Assembly (NCBI GenBank): GCA_964551475.1
Contig: CAZKCI010000049.1
Location: 1-35,027 of the forward strand
Length of the DNA stretch: 35,027 nucleotides
Source of the DNA: CAZKCI01 sp964551475
Lineage (GTDB): Bacteria; Auribacterota; Erginobacteria; Erginobacterales; CAZKCI01
Direction of reading: 5' to 3'
Below are positions 28,470-34,835 of the stretch, piece by piece (positions within the stretch are counted from its first letter, which is position 1; the number at the start of each line of letters is the position of its first letter). Both the position numbers and the translations under genes were made by a program. The notes under the pieces are model-generated. The model was not told the DNA's origin and ran no database searches. It was given only the letters and a program-made list of their open reading frames with translations.

Positions 28470-29189
28470 ATGGTTAAATCTCATTTGGTTGCGTCGGAGA
28501 TGAAAACGTTAGAGGCGGCGGAACTCATCACCCGGATCGAGAGCCGCCCCGAGGAAGCCGAAGCCATTCTCGCCGGGCTTCCCCAAAAAGCGATCCCCCT
28601 GATCGGGATCACCGGCGCTCCGGGTGTCGGGAAGTCCACGCTGATCGCCCGGCTGATCGACGAATACCGGAAGCGGGGGCATCAAGTGGGAGTGCTCGCG
28701 GTCGACCCCACCTCGCCCCTGAGCGGCGGGGCGCTGTTGGGCGACCGGGTGCGGATGCAGGTCCATGCCGCCGATCAGAGCGTCTTCATCCGCTCGATGG
28801 CCACCCGCGGCCACCTGGGCGGACTCTCCCGGGCGACGGCGGGAGCGGCCCGGGTGATGGCGGCCTGGGGGGCGGACCCGGTCATCATTGAAACGGTGGG
28901 CGTGGGACAGAGCGAGACCGAGATCATGGAACTGGCCGACGTCGTGGCCGTGGTCCTCACCCCCCTCTCCGGCGACGACATCCAGATGCTCAAAGCCGGC
29001 GTCTTCGAGATCGCCGACATCTTCGTCGTGAACAAGGCCGACCAGGGGCGGGCGGAGACTCTGGCGGAAAACCTCCGGTCTCACTTCCATCGCCCGGTGG
29101 TGGTCAGCGTAGCCACCGAGGGAACGGGAGTGGAAGAGCTGATTTCGGAGATCGGGGAGCAAACAGACAAAAAAGGAGTAGTGGAGTGA
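28470..29189 (+). CDS. meaB: MeaB/ArgK-family GTPase, methylmalonyl-CoA mutase chaperone (short form)
   Basis: A 239-residue G3E-family P-loop GTPase that protects methylmalonyl-CoA mutase and gates cofactor loading. Seen: ITGAPGVGKSTLIARLIDEYRKRG (Walker A 49-57), GVLAVDPTSPLSGGALLGDRVRM (switch), RSMATRGHLGGLSRAT, ETVGVGQSETEI and NKAD. MeaB of Methylobacterium is about 330 residues with a C-terminal dimerisation arm. Here the protein stops just after the G domain (GVEELISEIGEQ), and its last codons and TGA are made of GGAGTRNT octamer-repeat DNA. The arm is therefore absent, either as a family variant or by truncation. ATG 28500 is an alternative start. Confidence 0.88.
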   Translation: MVKSHLVASEMKTLEAAELITRIESRPEEAEAILAGLPQKAIPLIGITGAPGVGKSTLIARLIDEYRKRGHQVGVLAVDPTSPLSGGALLGDRVRMQVHAADQSVFIRSMATRGHLGGLSRATAGAARVMAAWGADPVIIETVGVGQSETEIMELADVVAVVLTPLSGDDIQMLKAGVFEIADIFVVNKADQGRAETLAENLRSHFHRPVVVSVATEGTGVEELISEIGEQTDKKGVVE

Positions 29190-29311
29190 TGGAGTAAATA
29201 AAAAGGGAGTGATGGAGTATTGGAAAAAGCAGCTGGCCGCCAACCCCATTACTCCAATACTCCAGTCCTCCGGTTCTCCATTACTCCAATACTCCAATAC
29301 TCCATCACTCC
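29175..29311. repeat. Octamer-repeat hairpin, GGAGTAAT type, copy 2
   Basis: Left side: GGAGTAGT, GGAGTGAT, GGAGTAAA, an A-rich break, then GGAGTGAT, GGAGTATT (29175-29221). Right side: eight perfect-register octamers ATTACTCC, AATACTCC, AGTCCTCC, GGTTCTCC, ATTACTCC, AATACTCC, AATACTCC, ATCACTCC (29248-29311). The arms are largely complementary. The meaB stop codon (29187-29189) lies in the second octamer. Confidence 0.9.
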
Positions 29312-29369
29312 TTCTCATAAGGAACCAGAGACTCTATCCTTCCTTTAAACCCATAGCAAGGCGGTCACT

Positions 29370-29780
29370 ATGTCCGGCGACACGATCATCATCGACCACA
29401 TCGGGATCGCGGTCAAAAGCATCGACGAGATGATGCGCTTCTACCGCGACGGGTTGGGGATCGCCGAGATTCACCGGGAGGAGGTGCCCTCCCAGAAAGT
29501 AAAAGTGGCCTCGTTCCTGGTGGGCCAGAGCGCCCTGGAACTCCTGGAGCCGACCGCCCCCGACAGCCCGGTGGCCGTTTTCATCGAGAAGCGGGGGCCG
29601 GGGATCCATCATATCGCCCTCGCGGTGGACAACATCGAGGAAGCCCTCGCGCACGTGAAGGAGATCGGTTTCCGTCTCATCGACGAGAAACCGCGGATCG
29701 GCGCCGGGGGAAAAAAGATCGCCTTCGTTCATCCCTCCGCCGCCCAGGGGGTGTTGATCGAGTTGTGTCAGAAGGGGTAA
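29370..29780 (+). CDS. mce: Methylmalonyl-CoA epimerase
   Basis: A 136-residue member of the VOC (vicinal oxygen chelate) fold that interconverts (S)- and (R)-methylmalonyl-CoA so that the mutase can use it. Seen: IDHIGIAVKSIDEM with the first metal-binding His, ALELLEPTAPDSPVA with Glu, GPGIHHIALAVDNIEEAL with His, and GVLIELCQK with the last Glu. This is the usual set of four ligands. Length and order are standard for the family. The gene completes the methylmalonyl-CoA block with the mutase subunits and MeaB. Confidence 0.95.
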   Translation: MSGDTIIIDHIGIAVKSIDEMMRFYRDGLGIAEIHREEVPSQKVKVASFLVGQSALELLEPTAPDSPVAVFIEKRGPGIHHIALAVDNIEEALAHVKEIGFRLIDEKPRIGAGGKKIAFVHPSAAQGVLIELCQKG

Positions 29781-29786
29781 CGGACA

Positions 29787-29844
29787 TGTGGGCCGCGTGC
29801 CCCCACGCGGCGCATCAAAACGCCGGGTCACAGACCCGGCCTAC
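29787..29844. repeat. TGTGGGC...GCCTACA element enclosing stems
   Basis: Outer ends TGTGGGCC and GGCCTACA pair with one G-T. Inside are CCGCGTG-ccc-CACGCGG, then GCG-catcaaaa-CGC, then CCGGGTC-aca-GACCCGG. The last stem has the same loop (ACA, the complement of TGT) and plan as the first stem at 28384. It occupies the spacer between the epimerase and malic enzyme genes. Confidence 0.8.
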
Positions 29845-29861
29845 AGACTAGGAGACACGCC

Positions 29862-31193
29862 ATGCCGACCAAAGAAGAACTTCTCGCCAAAGCCGTCAAG
29901 CCCGCCGCCGATGCCCTGCGCCTCCATCCCTTCTATCGGGGAAAGATCGAGATCGCGCCCCGCTGCCGGGTCAAGTCGGTCGACGACTTCGCCATCTGGT
30001 ACACCCCGGGAGTGGCCGCGCCCTGCCAGGAGATCCAGAAACATCCCGAGCTCGTCTACGAATACACCTGCAAATGGAACACGGTGGCCGTGGTCTCCGA
30101 CGGCACCCGGGTGCTGGGTTTGGGCGACATCGGCCCCGAGGCGGGGTTGCCGGTGATGGAGGGCAAGGCCCTCCTCTTCAAATACCTGGGGGGCGTCGAC
30201 GCCTTCCCCCTCTGTCTCAAGACCAAGGACACCGAGGAGATCATCCGGACGGTGAAGATCCTCCAGCCCTCCTTCGGGGGGATCAATCTCGAGGACATCT
30301 CCCAGCCCAAGTGCTTCGAGATCCTCGACCGCCTCCGCCGGGAGTGCGAGATCCCGGTCTGGCATGACGACCAGCAGGGGACGGCGGCGGTGACGCTGGC
30401 CGGCCTGATCAACGCGCTCAAGATCGTGGGCAAGGAGATGGGCCAGGTCCGGATCGCCATGGTGGGGGCGGGCGCCGCCAACATTTGCATCGCCCGGATG
30501 GTCATCGCGGCGGGCGTCGACGCCGGCAACATCGTGATGTGCGACACCAAGGGGACGCTGCACGCGGGCCGGACGGAGCTCCCGGAGAGCCACAAGGAGA
30601 AATGGGAGATGTGCCGAAAGACCAACCGGGCGGGCCTGAAAGGGGACGTTCCGGAGGCGATGGCCGGCGCCGACGTCCTGATCGCCCTCTCGCGCCCCGG
30701 CCCGGACACGATCAAGAAGGAATGGGTCTCCCGGATGGCGAAGAACGCCGTGGTCTTCGTCTGCGCCAACCCCATCCCCGAGATCTGGCCCTGGGAGGCC
30801 AAGGAGGCGGGGGCGAGGATCGTCGCCACCGGACGAAGCGATTTCCCGAACCAGGTCAACAACTCGCTCGGCTTCCCCGGGATCTTCCGGGGGACATTGG
30901 ACGTGCGCGCCGCCACCATCACCGACGAGATGTGCATCGCCGCCGCCCGGGAGCTAGCCCGCTGCGCCGAGGATAGGGGTTTACGGGAGGACTACCTGAT
31001 CCCCACCATGGACGAGTGGGAGGTCTATCCCCGGGTGGCGGCGGCGGTAGGGATGAAGGCGATCGAGCAGGGGGTGGCCCGGAAGAAAGCGACCCGCGAG
31101 GAGCTCTTGCGGACCGCGGAAACGCTGATCAAGCGGTCGCGGAAGATGACGGGGATGCTGATGCAGAAAGGCTTCATCCCGCCGAGCGACTAA
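29862..31193 (+). CDS. maeB: Malic enzyme (oxaloacetate-decarboxylating malate dehydrogenase)
   Basis: A 443-residue bacterial malic enzyme that converts malate to pyruvate and CO2 with NAD(P), or the reverse. Seen: AIWYTPGVAAPCQEI with the catalytic Tyr, GKALLFKYLGGVDAFPLCL with the catalytic Lys, INLEDISQPKCFEILDRLRR with metal-binding acids, VWHDDQQGTAAVTLAGLINALKIVGK and the Rossmann loop MVGAGAANICIARMVIAAG. The C-terminal phosphotransacetylase-like domain of larger MaeB proteins is absent. AGGAG lies 8 nt before the ATG. It links the methylmalonyl/fumarate branch to pyruvate. Confidence 0.92.
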   Translation: MPTKEELLAKAVKPAADALRLHPFYRGKIEIAPRCRVKSVDDFAIWYTPGVAAPCQEIQKHPELVYEYTCKWNTVAVVSDGTRVLGLGDIGPEAGLPVMEGKALLFKYLGGVDAFPLCLKTKDTEEIIRTVKILQPSFGGINLEDISQPKCFEILDRLRRECEIPVWHDDQQGTAAVTLAGLINALKIVGKEMGQVRIAMVGAGAANICIARMVIAAGVDAGNIVMCDTKGTLHAGRTELPESHKEKWEMCRKTNRAGLKGDVPEAMAGADVLIALSRPGPDTIKKEWVSRMAKNAVVFVCANPIPEIWPWEAKEAGARIVATGRSDFPNQVNNSLGFPGIFRGTLDVRAATITDEMCIAAARELARCAEDRGLREDYLIPTMDEWEVYPRVAAAVGMKAIEQGVARKKATREELLRTAETLIKRSRKMTGMLMQKGFIPPSD

Positions 31194-31198
31194 AACAA

Positions 31199-31321
31199 GG
31201 AGTAATGGAGTGTTGGAGTAGAAAAAGAATCGGAGTACTGGAGTGATGGAGTATTGGGGAAACAGCCCGGCCGTTGATCCCAGTACTCCAATACTCCAAT
31301 ACTCCACTACTCCACCACTCC
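31199..31321. repeat. Octamer-repeat hairpin, GGAGTAAT type, copy 3
   Basis: Left side: GGAGTAAT, GGAGTGTT, GGAGTAGA, an A-rich break, then GGAGTACT, GGAGTGAT, GGAGTATT (31199-31255). Right side: AGTACTCC, AATACTCC, AATACTCC, ACTACTCC, ACCACTCC (31282-31321). The layout, including the position of the A-rich break and the GC-rich loop with CCGGCCG or CTGGCCG, matches copy 2 at 29175-29311, so the two are paralogous copies. Confidence 0.9.
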
Positions 31322-31366
31322 CATGTGCTCTCTTATCCAACAACTCGGCTCACCCGGCTAGAACTT

Positions 31367-32209
31367 ATGCGCGAAATCGCTTCATCCTCCATCACCTCCG
31401 CCGTCCGGCGCCTCTGCCAGGAGGCGAACTTCCGCCTCCCGGACGACGTCCTCGCCGCCATGCGGGAGGCCGTCGAGCGGGAGGAGTCGCCGACGGGAAA
31501 GGAGATCCTCCGCCAGTGCCTGGAGAACGCCCGGATCGCGCGGGAGGAGAAGGTCCCCCTCTGCCAGGACACCGGATTCGCGGTGATCTTCCTCGAGATC
31601 GGACAGGGGGTCCGGATCGCGGGAGGCGATCTCACGGAAGCGGTCAATGCGGGCGTCCGGGAGGGCTATGCCGAAGGATATCTCCGCAAGTCCATCGTCG
31701 CCGATCCCCTGCGCCGGAAGAACACCTCCGACAACACCCCGGCGATGATCCACGTTTCCATCGTCCCCGGCGACCGTCTCGTCATCACGGTCGCGCCGAA
31801 AGGCGGAGGGTCGGAGAACATGTCGGCGGTGAAGATGCTCGCTCCGGCCGCCGGCGAGGAGGGGATAAAGAGTTTCGTGATCGAGTGGGTGCGCAGCGCC
31901 GGCGCCAACCCCTGTCCCCCAGTGGTGGTCGGCGTAGGGATCGGCGGTACATTCGAGGGGGTGGCCCTCCTGGCGAAAAAAGCCCTCCTCCGTCCGCTCG
32001 GGTCGTCCCATCCCGATCCCTTCTATGCCCGCCTGGAGGATGAACTGAAGGGGAAGATCAACGACCTGGGCGTGGGACCGCAAGGACTGGGCGGGCGGGT
32101 CACCGGCCTCGGCGTCCAGATCGAGGTCTATCCCTGCCACATCGCCTCTCTCCCGGTGGCCGTTAATTTGAACTGTCACGCGGCGAGGCATGCAAGCGTC
32201 ACTCTGTAA
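31367..32209 (+). CDS. Fumarate hydratase class I, alpha subunit (iron-sulfur)
   Basis: A 280-residue N-terminal-type subunit of the [4Fe-4S] fumarase/tartrate dehydratase family, which hydrates fumarate to malate. I choose ATG 31367 (MREIASSSITSAVRRLCQEA). The frame is open further upstream but runs through repeat DNA. Seen: EKVPLCQDTGFAVIF with a cluster cysteine, RKNTSDNTPAMIH, PKGGGSENMSAVKML, GANPCPPVVVGVGIGG with a second cysteine, and the third near NLNCHAARHA. The beta subunit gene is not adjacent: it lies at 34278-34835, after nadB. There is no strong ribosome-binding site. Confidence 0.92.
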   Translation: MREIASSSITSAVRRLCQEANFRLPDDVLAAMREAVEREESPTGKEILRQCLENARIAREEKVPLCQDTGFAVIFLEIGQGVRIAGGDLTEAVNAGVREGYAEGYLRKSIVADPLRRKNTSDNTPAMIHVSIVPGDRLVITVAPKGGGSENMSAVKMLAPAAGEEGIKSFVIEWVRSAGANPCPPVVVGVGIGGTFEGVALLAKKALLRPLGSSHPDPFYARLEDELKGKINDLGVGPQGLGGRVTGLGVQIEVYPCHIASLPVAVNLNCHAARHASVTL

Positions 32210-32232
32210 AAGGAGACCAGCGGAGGCGAACC

Positions 32233-32475
32233 TGTGGGAGGGGCATTCTTGCCTGCCCCGATGACTATAAGTTGTATATAAAAATCGGGGCCCCGATCCG
32301 CATCAGCCCGGATCGCGACAGGAATGTCGCTCCCACGGCACAGACTAACGATCGCGCCCAAATCGCAACTGTGGGAGGGGCATTCTTGCCCCGATCCGCA
32401 TCAGCCCGGATCGCGGGCGGGCTATTGAGAATTTGCAGGTGTCGAATTTGTTTCGCCTGCCTGCCGGCAGGCAGG
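32233..32475. repeat. Duplicated TGTGGGAG palindromic unit and 20-bp palindrome, copy 2
   Basis: This 313-nt spacer holds no gene. TGTGGGAGGGGCATTCTTGC begins at 32233 and again at 32370. A 27-bp segment starting CCCCGATCCGCATCAGCCCG is identical at 32291-32317 and 32389-32415. TGTGGGAG at 32233 pairs with CTCCCAC near 32330. Stems such as GACAGGAATGTC and GGGGCATTCTTGCCCC lie inside. The perfect palindrome CCTGCCTGCCGGCAGGCAGG (32456-32475) duplicates that at 11572-11591. Confidence 0.8.
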
Positions 32476-32522
32476 GATTTCGATATTCGGATTTCGAATT
32501 TTACTAGGAGCTGAACGCCGCC

Positions 32523-34115
32523 ATGGGGGAAAACACCCGACATAAATGTGATTTTCTCGTGATCGGATCCGGCCTCGCCGGGCTCTCCTTCGCCCTCAAG
32601 GCCGCCCGCTTCGGATCGGTCGTGGTCGTGACCAAGAAGGAGATCGCCGAGTCCTCCACCGCCAACGCCCAAGGCGGGGTGGCCGCCGTGGTGGCCGACC
32701 GAGACTCCTTCGCCAGCCATGTCGATGACACACTCAAGGCCGGCGACGGCCTCTGCCGCAAGGAAGTGGTGGCACTCGTGGTGGAGAGCGCCCCGGCGGC
32801 GATCAACGACTTGATCGCCCTCGGCGTAGATTTCACCCGCTCCGAGAAGAACCGCAAGGAGTTCGCCCTGGGGATGGAAGGCGGCCACTCCCGCCGCCGG
32901 GTTCTCCATGCCGCCGATCAGACCGGCCTCGAAATCGAGAAGAAGCTGGTGGGGGCGGTGACGGGCGAACCCCGCATCCGCGTGCTCGAGCATGTCATCG
33001 CCATCAACCTGATCATCGGCAAGGACGGACGCTGCTGGGGCGCCTACCTGCTCGACACCAACCGGAAAAAGGTGATCACCTTCCTCGCCCGCGAAACCGT
33101 TCTCGCCACCGGCGGATCGGGCAAGGTTTACCTCTACACCTCGAACCCCGACGTCGCCACCGGCGACGGGGTGGCCATGGCCTACCGGGCGGGGGCGAGG
33201 ATCGCCAACATGGAGTTCATCCAGTTCCACCCCACCTGCCTTTACCACCCCCAGGCCAAATCCTTTCTCATCTCCGAGGCGGTCCGGGGGGAGGGCGGCG
33301 TGCTCAAGACCGTGGACGGGCGCCCCTTCATGGAACGCTACCACCGGATGAAGGACCTGGCGCCCCGGGACACGGTCGCCCGCGCCATCGACACCGAGAT
33401 GAAAAAAACCGGGAACGACTACGTCCTCCTGGATATCACCCACCAACCTGCGGCCTTCATCCGGAGGCGTTTCCCCTACATCTACTCCCGATGCCGGTCT
33501 TTCGGGATCGACATGACCAAGGTCCCCATTCCCGTCGTTCCGGCCGCCCACTACTCCTGCGGAGGCGCGGCGACCGATACCTGGGGGCGGACCTCGATAC
33601 CCGGCCTCTGGGCGATCGGCGAGGCCGCCTGCACCGGCCTGCACGGGGCGAACCGCCTCGCCTCCAACTCGCTCCTGGAGGCGATGGTCTTCGCCGACCG
33701 GGCGCAGAAGGCGGCCGGGGCGGGGCTCTCGCGGGAGATCCCCTTCCCCTTCATCCCCCCCTGGAAGACGGGAAACGCGGTGGACAGCTCCGAGGCGATC
33801 ATGGTCGCCCACAACTGGGACGAGATCCGGCGGCTGATGTGGAACTACGTCGGGATCGTCCGCTCCAACAAGCGCCTGGACCGCGCCCGGCGGCGGATCC
33901 GGAATTTGCAGAACGAGATCACGGAATACTACTGGAACTTCCTGGTCACCGCCGACCTGATCGAGCTCCGCAACATCGCCACGGTGGCCGAGCTGATCAT
34001 CCATTCGGCCGCGAAGAGGAAGGAAAGCCGGGGGCTCCACTACAGCCTGGATTATCCGAAGAGAGACGATGAACATTTCCGGAAGGATACGGTCATTTCA
34101 CGGGGACACTCATAA
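32523..34115 (+). CDS. nadB: L-aspartate oxidase
   Basis: A 530-residue flavoprotein that oxidises L-aspartate to iminoaspartate for NAD synthesis; anaerobes can use fumarate as electron acceptor. Seen: FLVIGSGLAGLSFALKAA (FAD), STANAQGGVAAV, EGGHSRRRVLHAADQTG, VLATGGSGKVYLYTSNPD, ANMEFIQFHPTCLYHP, LISEAVRGEGG, PIPVVPAAHYSCGG and GLHGANRLASNSLLEAMVFA. The HSRRR-V-L-H and YLYTSNPD elements indicate NadB rather than fumarate reductase or succinate dehydrogenase. AGGAG lies 12 nt before the ATG, a little far. The position between the two fumarase subunit genes is unusual. No nadA or nadC is in view. Confidence 0.9.
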   Translation: MGENTRHKCDFLVIGSGLAGLSFALKAARFGSVVVVTKKEIAESSTANAQGGVAAVVADRDSFASHVDDTLKAGDGLCRKEVVALVVESAPAAINDLIALGVDFTRSEKNRKEFALGMEGGHSRRRVLHAADQTGLEIEKKLVGAVTGEPRIRVLEHVIAINLIIGKDGRCWGAYLLDTNRKKVITFLARETVLATGGSGKVYLYTSNPDVATGDGVAMAYRAGARIANMEFIQFHPTCLYHPQAKSFLISEAVRGEGGVLKTVDGRPFMERYHRMKDLAPRDTVARAIDTEMKKTGNDYVLLDITHQPAAFIRRRFPYIYSRCRSFGIDMTKVPIPVVPAAHYSCGGAATDTWGRTSIPGLWAIGEAACTGLHGANRLASNSLLEAMVFADRAQKAAGAGLSREIPFPFIPPWKTGNAVDSSEAIMVAHNWDEIRRLMWNYVGIVRSNKRLDRARRRIRNLQNEITEYYWNFLVTADLIELRNIATVAELIIHSAAKRKESRGLHYSLDYPKRDDEHFRKDTVISRGHS

Positions 34116-34119
34116 AAGG

Positions 34120-34258
34120 GTTACTAGCAGTTACGATTGGTTACTAACGGTTACTATCGGTTGCATCACGCCTGCGCGTTGTTCCCAACGCGCTCGCGAA
34201 TGCCGGGCCGGCCGCAACTGTTCGTAACCGTTAGTAACTGCTCGTAACCGTTCGTAAC
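34120..34258. repeat. Decamer-repeat hairpin, GTTACTAACG type
   Basis: Left arm 34120-34164: decamers GTTACTAGCA, GTTACGATTG, GTTACTAACG, GTTACTATCG and GTTGC. Right arm 34214-34258, read as reverse complement: GTTACGAACG, GTTACGAGCA, GTTACTAACG, GTTACGAACA and GTTGC. Both arms are 45 nt and keep the same 10-nt register. The loop contains its own perfect stem GCGCGTTG-ttcc-CAACGCGC. It fills the gap between nadB and the fumarase beta gene. Confidence 0.92.
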
Positions 34259-34277
34259 TTTTGCATATGACATACCG

Positions 34278-34835
34278 ATGAGCGATCCAATACATCTGAC
34301 CACCCCTCTCTCCGCCGCCGCCGTGGCCTCGCTCTCCATCGGCGACAACGTCCTCATCACCGGGACGCTCTACACCGCCCGCGACGCCGCCCACGCGCTT
34401 CTCACCGATCTCATCCGGAAGAATCAGCCTCTCCCCTTCGATCTTGCGGGACAGATCATCTATTACGTCGGCCCCGCCCCGGCCCGACCCGGCAAGCCGA
34501 TCGGCCCGGCCGGCCCCACCACCTCCTACCGGATGGACCCCTACGCGCCGCTCCTCATCGAACACGGCCTCCGGGGGATGATCGGGAAAGGGAAACGTTC
34601 TCGCGAGGTGGTCGAGGCGATGAAAAAGTACCGGGCGGTCTATTTCGCCGCGGTGGGGGGGGCGGCGGCGCTTTTGGCCCGCTCGATCCGCGCGGCCGAG
34701 ATCGTGGCCTATCCCGAACTCGGGACGGAGGCGATCAACCGCCTGACCGTGAAAGACTTCCCGGCGATCGTGGTCAACGACATCTCCGGGCGTGACCTCT
34801 ATGAAGAGGGACAAAGAATTTATCAGAAGGGTTGA
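34278..34835 (+). CDS. Fumarate hydratase class I, beta subunit
   Basis: A 185-residue C-terminal-type subunit that completes the iron-sulfur fumarase with the alpha subunit encoded at 31367-32209. Seen: L-x-x-G-D-x-V-L-I-T-G-T-L-Y-T-A-R-D-A-A-H at about 23-43. IIYYVGPAPARPGKPIGPAGPTTSYRMD follows, then GLRGMIGKGKRS and the C-terminal VYFAAVGGAAALLARSI and LGTEAINRLTVKDFPAIVVND. These are all standard for the family. Length is normal. The 3' end overlaps the start of the HdrC-like gene by 35 nt, so those two genes are probably co-transcribed. Confidence 0.93.
   Translation: MSDPIHLTTPLSAAAVASLSIGDNVLITGTLYTARDAAHALLTDLIRKNQPLPFDLAGQIIYYVGPAPARPGKPIGPAGPTTSYRMDPYAPLLIEHGLRGMIGKGKRSREVVEAMKKYRAVYFAAVGGAAALLARSIRAAEIVAYPELGTEAINRLTVKDFPAIVVNDISGRDLYEEGQRIYQKG

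Noticed and set aside
31274..31366. Upstream extension of fumarase alpha to 31274
   Set aside because: Those 31 codons are encoded by the octamer-repeat hairpin and have no family similarity. ATG 31367 fits the family N-terminus.
32265..34076. 603-residue minus-strand frame across nadB and the repeat spacer
   Set aside because: It is the antisense of nadB. The RADADRG-like repeats at its end come from the duplicated spacer unit, not from a protein family.
32523..34115. Fumarate reductase or thiol:fumarate reductase flavoprotein, given neighbouring fumarase and HdrC-like genes
   Set aside because: The HSRRR-V-L-H, YLYTSNPD and PIPVVPAAHYSCGG elements follow L-aspartate oxidase. No FrdB-type iron-sulfur subunit is adjacent.
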